Shown here: in pieces, positions 37,433 through 49,600 of the stretch
How the letters are laid out: each line of letters begins with the position of its first letter
Position numbering within the stretch: the stretch's first letter is position 1
From: Branchiostoma floridae
Taxonomy: Eukaryota; Chordata; Leptocardii; Amphioxiformes; Branchiostomatidae
Assembly: GCF_000003815.2 (NCBI RefSeq)
Contig: NC_049990.1
Coordinates: 21,903,297 to 21,967,296, forward strand
DNA length: 64,000 nucleotides
Direction of reading: 5' to 3'
Made by a program: the position numbers and the translations under genes
The notes under the pieces: model-generated
Told to the model about the DNA's origin: nothing
Seen by the model: the letters and a program-made list of their open reading frames with translations, nothing else
Database searches by the model: none

Positions 37433-40216
37433 TTACCTTGTAAACATTGTGACGTTTACTTCATTCTGAACAGCAGATTCTGCTAGTATACCTGGACAGA
37501 TGTACACAGAGGTAAACTTATGGGTGGGACTCTTTGGCACTACAACCTCTTTAAGGATGTCGAGTCGTGTCAGTATACGTATAAACTTCTGACACACCTT
37601 CACATTAAAACCTGAGTTTTGTCCCAGTCCGAACTCCGGAAGCTCATCCAACTTGTGCTTTTTTACTTCTTTGCCAGTCCCAAGTCCAAGGAATACTCTG
37701 GCAAGAAGAATGGAAGGAGGCTGTGGCACTGTGTGGCGAATGGCTGAGAGACACCGGATCACGAAGGCAGCTTCTCTCTTTAGCACAATTTCTCTCGCCA
37801 CCGTTGTACTTTGACAGTTGTCACAGGTCCCATTGCATTCGTATCCAGCAGTGTCTTCTGAAAACGCTTCAAGTAAAACCTTTCTCCTACACAGTTCAGT
37901 TTCGCAGAAGTGTATCATGTCTGATAGTCTTTGAAGAGACTGAGTCCTGTACTGTTCATCTTCAATTTCCCCAACCCTCTTGATGTGGATGGCCTTGTCC
38001 TCAGGCTTGAAAAACAGGATGGACTTGGCCTGTCTTCCATCTCGTCCGGAACGTCCCGACTCCTGAAGGAAGTCCGGAATTGAGGATGGACATCCCAGGT
38101 GGACCACAAATCTTACGTCAGGTTTGTCGAGCCCTGCCCCTGCAGCCTTAGTTGCGACTAAAATGTCCTTCACACCGGTCTGCCAATCAACCAGACTCTG
38201 CCTTCCCTCTGCCTCATTCTGCCCTGTCCCCGTACCATGATATTTGACTGCTTTCATCCCGATTTCCTGTAGCTGATAGTGGATGTCTTTTACGTCATCC
38301 ACAGTCTGGCAATAGATGATGCCAGACTGTCCTCTGTGCTCCACTACAACTTCACACACCTGAGCATGACACATTTCTTTTGTCCTGCCCTTCGTCTTGA
38401 CCTCGTATGCGATGTTTTTTCTGTCTACCGATGAACAGAAAATACGACAGTCACCCATCTTTAAGTTTTCGATAATGAACTGTTTTGTTGTTGGTGTTGC
38501 AGTGGCAGTGCATGCCACAATCTGTGTCTCAAGGTCAGCCAGTTTGGAGAGCTGTAGGTAGGTGGGGCGGAATTCATGGCCCATCTGGTCCATACAGTGG
38601 GCCTCATCCACCACCACCATCTCCAAAAGTCCCCGTTCTTTCAATCCTGTTACACACTCCCACACTGCTGCCTTGTTTATCAAACTTTCAGGTGTTGTTA
38701 TGACAAGTTTTGTTGTTGGACTAGGGCTGTTTAGATCATGGATGATGGTGTGCATGCTTGCCTCTGCCGTGAGGTGGGACAAGAAGACTGATGGTATGCC
38801 ATTACCCATGTACCTTCTTAAGAGGTCTGCTCCGAGAGCTACCAGTGGAACAATCACAAGTGTGACCCCTTTTCTCAGAAGGGCTGGGAGGGTAAAGCAT
38901 AGTGTCTTCCCACCCCCTGTCGGCATTACGAGCATAGTGTTTTCCCCAGCATGAACAGTCTGTACGATATCCTTCTGTCCAGCTCGGAAGGAGGGTAGGC
39001 TGAAAACTCTTCTGAGGCACTCCTCCAGTGGATCAGCAATGTCTGTTGTGTCTGGAGCTGGACATGTAGCATTGCTCTTGGCAGTCACCTGTTGATCGGG
39101 ATGTTTGGAAAACATTTTTACACCGACTGGCTTACAGACAATAGTTATGAATGTCTTGCTGTCCTCTGCTGTCTCTGAAAGATACCACAGGTGATAGTTG
39201 ACCTCCTTGTCTTTCCCTTCAACGCTCAAGGAATATGGTGGGCGCCCGCTCGAGAAGGAGTTCAGAAAGGCTCCGGCATGGAGTACGATGCCCGCCTTTT
39301 TTGCAGCAACTTCGGGCCTTGTTGCAGTGACTTTGGTTGACAGTGCTGGGCTTGTCACTGAGAACTGTTCACCTGCCTGCTCATTTACCTGTAAGACAAA
39401 CAGTTGACACAAAACATAAGTACAATGTACTATCCAAGAGTTTGCTTTTGTAATATAATGTAAGTACAAATACTTTTGTTCATGTCTTTAGTATTACTTA
39501 ATCAAAATATACAGATATATAAGTTGGAGAACCCAGTTATTCACACACATTTTCAGTGTTTTTTTTCTTCAAAATGATTTCCAGATGTCCAAAAAGCCTA
39601 TTCACAGTAATGACTCTTTGCATATGCATTATTGGGGAACTTTATCAGGCTTGCAATAACTCTCTTCATTTCAACACGAAACGCAGTTACTGTATTACAA
39701 GGCTTACAATACTATTTACTGAAGTCTGAAAATAAACAAGAAGTCCTTTAACTTTTGTCTTAGACAGAAATAGTGAACTACATACGACTCAACAGTTAGA
39801 AACCAATAGCACTTAGTAACCTAGAGCACGTGTCTCCCTGTTTGCTGGAAATCTTCCTCGAACTGCAAATATCATAATAACTTTAACAGTGCATGATATT
39901 AATTCAGCATAACTCGTCCATTACATCCCAATCCTCACAACTGCAAACGTACCTCGAGGTCTTGCAGTCTCTGCTTCATCTCTTCGAAACACAGCTGGCT
40001 CAGTTTCTGGTTCGCTGTTTTTTCCGCCGTGGCGTCAGATTTTGTGCCGTGTTTAGAACGATAGTGCACGTCCAGGCCGGCTCCTTTCTGGAAAAACACA
40101 GCATTGCCGTCGCAGTCATGGTGGGGGCACGGCACCCTCCCCTCTCTGGAGGCTCGACAAGCGGTGTTTAGTAGTTTTTTTAGCCCTTCTCCGTCGTTTT
40201 CTCCACTTTCTGCCAT
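37433..40216 (-). CDS. RecQ-family ATP-dependent DNA helicase with N-terminal zinc-finger-like segment
   Basis: Two coding exons on the minus strand: 40216-39953 (88 codons) and 39388-37433, giving 739 residues. Exon 1 holds CPHHDC followed by HYRSKH, a C2H2-like arrangement at about residues 30-55. Exon 2 has the RecQ helicase core: FRAGQKDIV, P-loop PTGGGKT (244-250), DEAH (349-352) with the following GHEFRPTY loop, TATATP (motif III), and QESGRSGRDG (530-539, motif VI). The zinc-binding cysteines CETELC...CNGTCDNC (583-613) follow as in RecQ proteins. No HRDC domain is evident. RecQ enzymes unwind DNA 3'-to-5' in replication and repair. The N-terminal finger and length do not match human RECQL, BLM, WRN, RECQL4 or RECQL5 as I know them, so no symbol is given. 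It is nested in RYK intron 1, antisense to it, and convergent with the DUF6589 gene. Confidence 0.9.
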
Positions 40217-40640
40217 TTCCAGACCGTTGTGATTTTGATCTACTGGCTTTTATGAATGCAAATGTCTTCATTTTGGCACCTTTTTGCCGCCAGAGGAGCT
40301 CGGCCATGGTTAGCATCTCGGTGTTAGAATGTTACCGTCCTTTGTTTTGGTTGTGAAATACCCCGATCGTGTCTCCGCTGTGCTATTTCTGGCAGATCGT
40401 GACGTAGCACAGCAGCTGCATATCATTATTTCTCGGGTCCCCCAGCGCTCGGGCGCGCTCGGGCTTCCGTCGGCTCTTTGCATACATTATCCCGCATGGC
40501 AACAGCCGGCTCATTAAATATGCGGGCGCCATCTTGGATCGAAATCTACCAGCGTCCGCGGAGAAGGCCAAACTCGCTACCGTAGCGAACTCCCTTCCGT
40601 GACATAACTCCCCTCTCGGCAATCTAGAAGGGTAATCTAA
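40217..40640 (-). promoter_or_regulatory. CpG-rich promoter region of the RecQ gene
   Basis: The sequence upstream of the start codon at 40216 is markedly richer in CpG than its surroundings (for example CCCAGCGCTCGGGCGCGCTCGG near 40440, partial). It contains CGCCATCTTGG at 40527-40537, the reverse complement of a YY1 motif, which therefore reads in the sense direction of the minus-strand gene. The exact transcription start is unknown. Confidence 0.5.
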
Positions 40641-43398
40641 CACCCTCGCAGCGCCACCAAATTAGGTACATTTTAAAGTTCCCTTTGATATAACGTATCA
40701 CCATTGTGGCATCATTTTACCCCCGAAATAGTAAACTTTCGTCTTGTTTTCGCCTCGGTAACTGTAGAAAATACTAGCTAACTAGGGTACAGTCTCACGT
40801 TGTATAGAGACGCACACAAGAGTCACACAACTTACGATTTGCTAAGGTAATTGAGACAAACACAAAACAAAACAAAATGACAGCTGTGGATTCCATATAG
40901 TTTTATTTGTGTATTGGTTGAGCCCACAATCTAAACCTATGGCTTCTTCGCGGCGCTGGGTACGAGCGTGATGCAGCATGGCATGGAGGGAGACACTGGG
41001 CCTGACATGTGCACACACTTGTCTGGTCTAAGTGCACTTCAATCAAAGAAGGAAGCCAGGCTGTTATGTTGTAGCTCCTACCTTGAGCTTGATACTGATG
41101 ATATACCTTTTTAGGGAAGGTGTTTTGGTTGGAACTATAGCAGTGCCATAGATTCTTACCCTTGAGCAGGTTTGTTTTAGACTGGAATTTCTTTTGGCAT
41201 CCATACTAGCCTGTCTTCCAAAACAAGAACAGTAGGGGGACCGAGGACTGTTCCCTGGTGCACCCCCTCACCAAAACCAAACTCCTTGCTGTACTGTCAG
41301 TTGACATACAAATGGCCCCTCAATACTGTCATACTGTCTTGAGTTCTGATTTTGATATTTTTCATATAAGATATGCCAAAGTTCTACACCAAAATCTCTA
41401 GCCCTAATTGTGTCATCATTGATAAGATTCAGAGATCTATCTTTCTCCGCATCTTATTCTGATTGTTAATTTGATTGACATTGACAATGGGGATGCAAAG
41501 ATGAGAGTGAGAGAAAATGATGTTCAGATGATCCATCATGCTGGTAGGCAAAGTATGATAACACAATCAAGTGCTGACAAACTGGTGATTAGAAACTGAC
41601 ATCCAGTCATTAAGATGTAATGGGATTCATCACGGTTCCTTTTCTGTAATCACAAAATGCTGCCCAGTATCTTTAAACTTTCATTAGAAATTACCCCCAG
41701 ACAATACTTAAAAGGACATTTCATCTGGATTCAATATCTTGACGTGGACCAGTTGTGCCTTTTCAAATTAAGAAAGTATCCTGTTTGGTAGGGACCTTGG
41801 CAGTCTAGTGGGTTGACTTACAATCCCACATTAGTGCGTTAGGAAGTCGGTTTCTCTAAATGAAACAGCGGTCCCTTTTGGGCCATGTAAATTGGTTGGT
41901 TCTCATATTTTGCAAAAAATGGCGATAGAAGATCAACCTAAAAATGGTGTAAGAAGCGAGTAGTGGCCTAGCTCCCGGGATTCAAACCCAATGCGCTAAC
42001 CATTACCCCAAAAGGGTCAGACCCATTTGGCATGGTCAGTTTGGTAGCGCTCGAACCCCACTGATAAAGTGGAGTCTGAGGGAAAAGTCTGTATGTTGGT
42101 ACATTTTTTCTTTCCCAGCCCTGTTTTCTTCTCGATCCATTGCTAAAATTTTCTTTCAAGATGCCTGAGAGACAAGGAGATAAATGGTATAGCCTTAGGG
42201 ACAGCTTCTCCTCTTGTCAAAGGAAGTTGTGGAAGAGATGGATATGGCCTTAAGACAGGATGGAAGCCATAAAACTCTAGGGAAGTGTCCTGGAAGATTT
42301 AATCTGTCATCGGCTGAAGTGTTTGAGTAGGAAGTTACCTGTCTGTACCCTGCCAGGAGGGAATATGTTTTAAATCGGAAAGGTGCCTGGTGGCCTTGGG
42401 GCAGTTAGGCCCTAGAAAAAAAATATTTTGTTTCCTGTTTCAGTCCTAAGAAATTAGGGGCGGCAGGTAGGGATTATCTTCCTTTCTCTTGTAATTTTTT
42501 TTTAGGCTGGCCAAAACTCTAGTGTGACATATTACTATGCAGTTGAACAAAGTAAACTGAAATGCATGAAGACACAAAGTGTCTTTCAGTGTCAAACTTG
42601 AATGTTGTGAATAGATATTTCATTTGTAATATATCCTTCATTATATTTATAGGTCAAGAACTTGAAGAAGCGCTTTTTACTTCAATAGGAAACAGGCTGA
42701 ATAAAAATTCTAACTGGAACTTTAATTGGAAGCTATGTGACTCCACTGCCTAACCCCCAAAAAAGTCTACGGCCATTAGGTTTTTCTAGGGTAAGTAGGG
42801 AAACAGGAAACACAACATTTTTTTCCTTGGCCTTACATAAGAGTAGGGTTTACTTAACGCTTCCTGTGGATACTTTTAGGTCATGGTTGAAGTGCATCTC
42901 CTGGGGAATGAACTATTGCTGCTTTAATGAAGGGGTGTGGAAAGGTGGCCTGTGGTTTGTAATATTGGCTATTTTTGGACAACTTGACAGAGTTGGTACA
43001 TTCCTGTAGGCTGTACCATGCATTGCTGCAGATTTTGATTAATTGAGCCATTTTGATTAATGCATTGAGTCATTTTTCAATTTTTTTACATTATATTCCT
43101 TCTTGACGCAGTTTTGTATCTTTGTGAAAATGGACATATTGTTTTCGGTCTGTGCTTTTTTTTCCTCAAGTGTTTTACACAGTTTTTTGACTTTTGTAGA
43201 GTGACAGGGTGTGAGGTGGAAGATGGTGTAACTGGGGACTGGTAAGATGGGAAGGTTGACTTGGCCTGGATCCAAAGTTGGTCCACAGACTGGCAGAAAG
43301 ATACATAGACAAGGATGAGAAATATGAATAAAACGAAATATACAAAAACTCACTGAGGTATGATGGCGATAATTTCTCATTTTAGCGTAACAGACTCC
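40641..43398 (+). other. RYK intron 1 between the RecQ promoter and the large gap
   Basis: Intronic DNA with no recognised exon. It contains a SINE-like element at 41935-42085. Short open frames have no splice context or resemblance to known families. Confidence 0.4.
41935..42085 (-). mobile_element. tRNA-derived SINE-like element
   Basis: On the minus strand the segment contains GGTAATGGTTAGCGCATTGG, an A-box-like tRNA arm, then GGGTTTGAATCCCGGGAGC, a good B box. This is the arrangement of a tRNA-related SINE head. It does not form a full tRNA. Confidence 0.6.
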
Positions 43399-44103
43399 NN
43401 NNNNNNNNNNNNNNNNNNNNNNNNNNNNNNNNNNNNNNNNNNNNNNNNNNNNNNNNNNNNNNNNNNNNNNNNNNNNNNNNNNNNNNNNNNNNNNNNNNNN
43501 NNNNNNNNNNNNNNNNNNNNNNNNNNNNNNNNNNNNNNNNNNNNNNNNNNNNNNNNNNNNNNNNNNNNNNNNNNNNNNNNNNNNNNNNNNNNNNNNNNNN
43601 NNNNNNNNNNNNNNNNNNNNNNNNNNNNNNNNNNNNNNNNNNNNNNNNNNNNNNNNNNNNNNNNNNNNNNNNNNNNNNNNNNNNNNNNNNNNNNNNNNNN
43701 NNNNNNNNNNNNNNNNNNNNNNNNNNNNNNNNNNNNNNNNNNNNNNNNNNNNNNNNNNNNNNNNNNNNNNNNNNNNNNNNNNNNNNNNNNNNNNNNNNNN
43801 NNNNNNNNNNNNNNNNNNNNNNNNNNNNNNNNNNNNNNNNNNNNNNNNNNNNNNNNNNNNNNNNNNNNNNNNNNNNNNNNNNNNNNNNNNNNNNNNNNNN
43901 NNNNNNNNNNNNNNNNNNNNNNNNNNNNNNNNNNNNNNNNNNNNNNNNNNNNNNNNNNNNNNNNNNNNNNNNNNNNNNNNNNNNNNNNNNNNNNNNNNNN
44001 NNNNNNNNNNNNNNNNNNNNNNNNNNNNNNNNNNNNNNNNNNNNNNNNNNNNNNNNNNNNNNNNNNNNNNNNNNNNNNNNNNNNNNNNNNNNNNNNNNNN
44101 NNN
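43399..44103. other. Assembly gap, 705 N
   Basis: The largest undetermined run in the window, within RYK intron 1. Open frames running through it are artefacts. Confidence 0.99.
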
Positions 44104-44321
44104 CGCTATCAGGAAGCGGATTGGCTCTTATTACGTCCTTATTTTAGACGGTACGTTTATTTTTTTTTTCAAATTGGGGCTTTCTTTACTAACCAGGGAC
44201 CCCAAAAATATTGAAAGTTTAGTATTTTCTGCCCATATTTCCGCGGTGCTTTTGCTTAAAATTCAATATTTTTCGGACGAGGCAGCGCGGATTTCCCTGC
44301 CGCTAGCGCTATGACCCAAAC

Positions 44322-44346
44322 CAAGGACGTTGATATAACGTCCTTG
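44322..44346. repeat. 10-bp-arm palindrome
   Basis: CAAGGACGTT and AACGTCCTTG are perfect inverted arms around a 5-base spacer (GATAT). Possibly the terminus of a repeat element entering the gap to the left. Confidence 0.8.
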
Positions 44347-45040
44347 CCCAAACATAACAAGGGATGACCGGTTCTGGACTTGCAAAAACGTTTCGGTGCA
44401 GGTCCAAAAATACCGGAACACATGTGATTCGGTACTGGACTCGTAAAAAAAATATATCCTTTTCGTTTTAGACCATCTTTAACCTTCCAAAAATCTTGAA
44501 ATTTGCGCTGAACAAAGACGAAAACATCGAGGTCACATGCTACACACACAGTCACTTACTTCCGTAAATTCTCTATCAAAACACAGAAATTAACCACCAA
44601 CCAAACAAATTAAAAAGTTACCAATACTTTTCCACTATTTTTCACCCGTAGTCAACTTGTTTTAATGTTCCAGCAACGAAAAAATCCTTCCAAAACAAAG
44701 CACAGCGTTCGATCGGCTCGAAAACATCCGCCATGTTGGATTCATCAACTTACGCCGAATCTCGCGGTAATGCGCGAGAGAATTATATATTTTCTGCAGT
44801 GCCGTTACATTTCGATAGGGGGCAGTGTCTATGACCTCCTTGGTTTCTGCAACATTGAAAATAGCACAAGTGGTGAATAAGGTATTCTAAGTTGGAATGT
44901 TTCTTCAAAATGTTATTTTGTAACAATGATTATAAAATAAACTTCTTTTTTTATTTCTTCAATTTTTATTTTCATTCATTTTTTTTACTTTTATTTTGAT
45001 CTTTGTTGATGGTGTGACACTCAGATAAAGAAAATATGTG

Positions 45041-45060
45041 CAAGGAGGTTAACCTCCTTG
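45041..45060. repeat. Perfect 20-bp palindrome
   Basis: CAAGGAGGTTAACCTCCTTG is its own reverse complement. The same arm forms a foldback at 24629-24662. Confidence 0.9.
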
Positions 45061-45212
45061 ATATGTGCAATAACATAGGAATTATTCTGTTCATTATTGA
45101 TACAATTAACTGACATGGTACTGAGGCATAAATAAATAAAAAGAGCCTACCTGCTTATCATCTTCTCTTGGACTGAAGTAGCATGGGCAGTTTACATGTC
45201 AATTTGGTATTT

Positions 45213-45303
45213 TTCCGGGGGGTACTTTTATTCCAGGGGGTACTTTTATTAGATTTTGAAGATTTGTCCGGGGGGTACTTTTATTCCAGGGGGTACTTCT
45301 ATT
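45213..45303. repeat. 53-bp tandem duplication of GGGGGGTACTTTTATT blocks
   Basis: Two tandem units begin near 45214 and 45267. Each unit itself contains two copies of a GGGGG-TACTTTTATT block, so the repeat is nested. The copies are nearly identical. No function is apparent. Confidence 0.8.
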
Positions 45304-46570
45304 TGAGAGGTGAGAGTAAAGGTTCTTGAAAGAATGCCAAAATGGTAACATCCATCTTGAGCTTTTTGTGTATTCTGAAGAAGTCAATTGTTACTGTTGT
45401 CAAAACTTGGTTGGGATGTGATAAGTCATTGTATTGTTTCGGGCTTCTCTGTCTATCTTTGTATGTCTCTTTTGAACAATTGACATACGTTTTACAAAGG
45501 AGTGCTTACCATTTTAGTGGGTGAAGTCTGCCATCTCGAAATGCATTGTACGAAACAGAAATCCAAGTGTGTAACGTCCACCCCATAGCCCAATTTCATG
45601 AAACATTTTTCCATCCTTGTTCAAAAGGCCTGAAGTAAGATAATACGGTATTTCTGTTTGTAGTTCAAGTTTAGGAAGTGTGTGGGATGTAGATATGCCA
45701 CATGGTCAAAAATGATGAACTTTGAACACCAGTTTTGCCATGACACCATTCCCATAAGTAAAGAACAGCTGAGCTACTAAAGAGAGGACCAGAGGCATCT
45801 TGTAACTTAACCCATCCAGAAAGATAAGTACATGTTGTAAGTCTCCAACTAGCAGCTGCATCACTGAAGGCTAGAACTTTAGACACATCTCAGTAAAATT
45901 TCATATTCTTCTGGGGTTTGAAGAATGTGTGGAGAAACATAAGATGAATTTAATCATTTGAAATATGACCGTTTGCTTCTATATCATGAGTGTACACGTT
46001 CATTACGTCTAGTGTATGCACATACTAACTACGAAAGTGAAACACCTGTATGGTCCAAAATTAGCCTACAGTCCATTTGGCAATTCCAGCATTTGAACAA
46101 GGAGTTGACGACAACTTGCATCCCTTGTTGACAACAAATTGGAAGTGGTTATTTCCACCAATTAGCGAGCCATTCCCCCTCAATTAAGGCAGGGGGATGG
46201 GTCCTTTGTTGTACCTTCCCTGGGGAAAATTGTTGCCCAACCCCTTTTAATGCCATTTTGAGATAACATTGTCTTGTTAGGGGTACCTTCAGATTGGAGA
46301 GACATACCGATGATCCATATGTGAGGGGAGATAACAATGTGCTTGGTCAGTCCTACCAAATTTGGGACCCACTATTGTTGGGTCTTATCTGAGAAAACAG
46401 GAAAGATTGCAGTGTTATCACATCTCCCATCTTTCCCACCCCACTTAAATGGAAGAAAAGATACAGGCACAAAAGTGTTTGTATAGTTTTAGACTGGTTT
46501 TAGACTTTGCTGTTTGCCATTGTCTTCATGGAAGGCTGCTGCCCAAAGTACCATCTATTAGATAATATGT

Positions 46571-46627
46571 CATGTAATTGGTCCCAATGCAGCTAGAATT
46601 GGTCATCATTTATGAACATATTTATTA
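46571..46627. repeat. Left copy of a 57-bp direct repeat flanking a 3.3 kb element
   Basis: This segment begins CATGTAATTGGTCCCAATGC and recurs at 49987-50044 in the same orientation with about 90 percent identity by eye. The two copies bracket the element at 46667-49973. Confidence 0.8.
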
Positions 46628-46666
46628 GACTAGAAAGGCCGACATTTGCTTAAGAGCAAATACAGC

Positions 46667-49600
46667 ATATTTCAGCCATACCCCTTCCCACGCAACATTG
46701 GACTGTTCCAAATCACCCCTGCGCAAAAATGGAACATCCTCTTAACAGTACATTATCCCCCAAAGTGGACTGGTATTGTGAATTGATTCCAGGTAAAAAC
46801 AGAGCTTGCTTCTATTTTTCAGAAAATGACAATAATCACACCTTCCATTCAGAAAATTTTCATCATGACTGAAAATTGTTGAATGACTTCATGTAATGTC
46901 ATTAACAATTTTCAGTACGATAACTAGGTGTAAGTTTAAAAAAGTATAAGCTCCTTGTAATGTGGGTACATTTATTATTGCAGTGAACTTTTTTTTATTC
47001 AAGTACGGCATACGATTTAATAATTATCAAGCAGGTGCAGGTACTGTAGGAGCGTTTGTTTTCTTCAAGCTGTAAAACTGTTAAACTGTTTTACTTTGTA
47101 TGCAATCAGCCATCGAGCCCATTCTTATTTTAGTTTAACAACTTCCTGCCAGACCCGGAAGATACGATTGAACCTTGTTCGAGGATTTATTTTCGTCTGT
47201 CTGGTCAGTCTGTTCATACCCTGGCGCTGAGAGTGTTTTATTGGGCTGAAACTCTGGCAGTTTAAAGTTACTTACAATTTAAATGTTCAAAATTTATGTC
47301 AAACAACAACAGCACTAGGAAATGTGGCCACTATAGACAGGTGGTCACTATAGAGAAAATGCTGATCTATTGACTAGGAGCCATACGTTACACATGATTT
47401 CAGTACACTGATCATTAATCATCTAAACATTGCACAGGTAAGCCAATTGTTTAGATGTACAATTAAGTTCAAATAATTCTGAAGAGAAATATTGATGAGA
47501 AAATAATCATTCTCGCCACTGTCTAACTTATAATTACGTATCAAAACTAAACGCAGATTTTCTAACTAACGCACCTTTCGCCGACTTCATCAAAGGACCG
47601 CCGGCTATCAATCAAACACGGCTGTTGATTAGACTTAGAGTTTCAAACAGTCGTGTGCTGTGTGCCAGTTGACAGCGAACTTCATGCTACGTGATGTTTT
47701 ACATTGCTTGGACCTTCTTTCCTACAACGGTGCTTCTACAAAATATTTAGACTGTAACACTGAGTCCCACATGTTTTATAGAATAGAATTAGACGCAGAA
47801 CAGCGTTTTTTGCTGGGTATTTTTCTTGAAACATGTCCGTGGGAATATCAGCGAGGCGGCGACGTAGGGATATCAGACCGTCAACAAAAGTCGCACGGCG
47901 GCTAACGGCGCAGCGAAGATACTAGCGCTATTAATAAGCGCTTCAACTAAGGATGGCAACCCGTACAATATTTTTGTATACTTTTGAGCTAAGTAAAGTT
48001 TGTTGTTTATGAGGTTTTAGTTGTCTTTGAAGCTTTGACCCGAAATATTTTAAAGTCAAACTGCTGAAGAGAAGTAAGTGACTGCTACGATTATCGTAGA
48101 TATGGCCCTAAAAAAACTGATAAAAGAAGCCTTCTCAATAGTCTAAAATGCAAGAGCTTCCGGGGGGGCTTCGCCCACCTGGGTCCCCCCCACAGTGGCC
48201 CTGCCCCTGGACCCCGCCAGGGACATTCGGCGGCCCCCGGACCCCTGTCCGACGCTTTGAAAAAATCCTGGCGAGAAGTCTGTACGGCCTGAGTCTTCAA
48301 GTTAACGTATTGTGTGGTCCCGCTTATGAATATTAATTAGCCCTCGCTTTCCTCTTCGCTGATTGGCTGAACCATTAATTGAATTACTGTAACTCTTCCT
48401 GCCGGCTAGACGCAGGTGCAGATGTCGGCTCTGTGGGGTGAACGTCCGAAAGGTCATGGCGTGGAGAACGAAAGAAAACAAATTTCCCCTAAAAAAAGTG
48501 CTGTAATTAAGCCTTTTACAGTACTTTATGCCAAAAATTTTACTTGGATCATTTTACCAACTATCTTATGCCTATCTATACCAAATGTTACTCATACCAG
48601 GGTACAGGGGTGCAAAATATACCGTTATAAGACCGTCAACAACAGTCGCACGGAGCTAACAGCGCAGCGAAAATACCATCGCTAGCGTTTCAACTTCGGA
48701 TAACAAGTTATAAGTACTGTTGAACTCAGTAACGTTAAAGTTTGTTTTAGTTGCCTTTGACGGTTTGACCTGAAATAGTGTTACGCTAAACTCCTGAAGA
48801 GAAGTTAAGTGACTGCTGCGATTATCATAGATATGCCCCTAAGAACTGATACAATATAAAGCCTTCTGAATAGTCTAAAATGCGAGAGCCTTAGGCGGGC
48901 TTCGCTCCCCCTGGCGGGAACACTGCTATATATGGGATCATGAGGCCCCGCTTATGAATACTAATTAGCCTTTGGCCTCCCCTTCGCTGATTGGCTAGGT
49001 CTTTGATTCAATTAACTCTCCGGCTGACGCGCACAGGTGTGGCTCTGTGCGGGGTCACGGAAGGTCACGTCAGGAGGCCAAAAGAAAACAAATTTCCCCT
49101 CAGAAAAGTGCCAAAATTAATCATTTTAAAGTTGTTTATGTCAAAAATTTTACTTGAATCTTGTTACCAAGTATCTAATACCTATCTTTACCAAATTTCA
49201 GGTCATTTAATTGTAATACCAGGGTACAGGAGCCAAAAGTGTCCTTTTTTGGTCAAAAGTTGGCCAAAAATCGCAAAAATAAGCATTTTGTTGCACTGTA
49301 CACCAAAAGTGTTATTGAATTTATATGAGGGCATTATCAAGGCACATCTCTGTCAAATTTCAGCTCATTTGGTTGTAATACCAGGGTACAGGGGCCAAAA
49401 GTGTCCTTTTTTTGGTCAAAAATTGGTCAAAAAATCGCAAAAATAAGCATTTTGTTGTACTGTACACCAAAAGTGTTATCGAATTTATATGGGGGCATTA
49501 TCAAGGCACATCTCTGTCAAATTTCAGCTCATTTGGTTGTAATACCAGGGTACAGGGGCCAAAAGTGTCCTTTTTTGGTCAAAAATTGGTCAAAAAATCG

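Larger units (their letters stand above)
44104..46570 (+). other. RYK intron 1 after the large gap
   Basis: No supportable exon. A CpG-richer patch around 44230-44820 contains CCGCCATGTTGG and CTCGCGGTAATGCGCGAG but no convincing gene start. It also holds a short palindrome at 44322-44346, a perfect palindrome at 45041-45060, and a 53-bp tandem duplication at 45213-45303. Confidence 0.4.

Noticed and set aside
43360-44214. A 284-codon open frame across the large gap
   Set aside because: Almost all of it is undetermined bases; the same applies to frames through the other N runs.
44256-44880. A possible minus-strand gene start in a CpG-richer patch (CCGCCATGTTGG, CTCGCGGTAATGCGCGAG)
   Set aside because: The 99-codon frame has no resemblance to known proteins and no downstream exons; the left side is lost in the gap.
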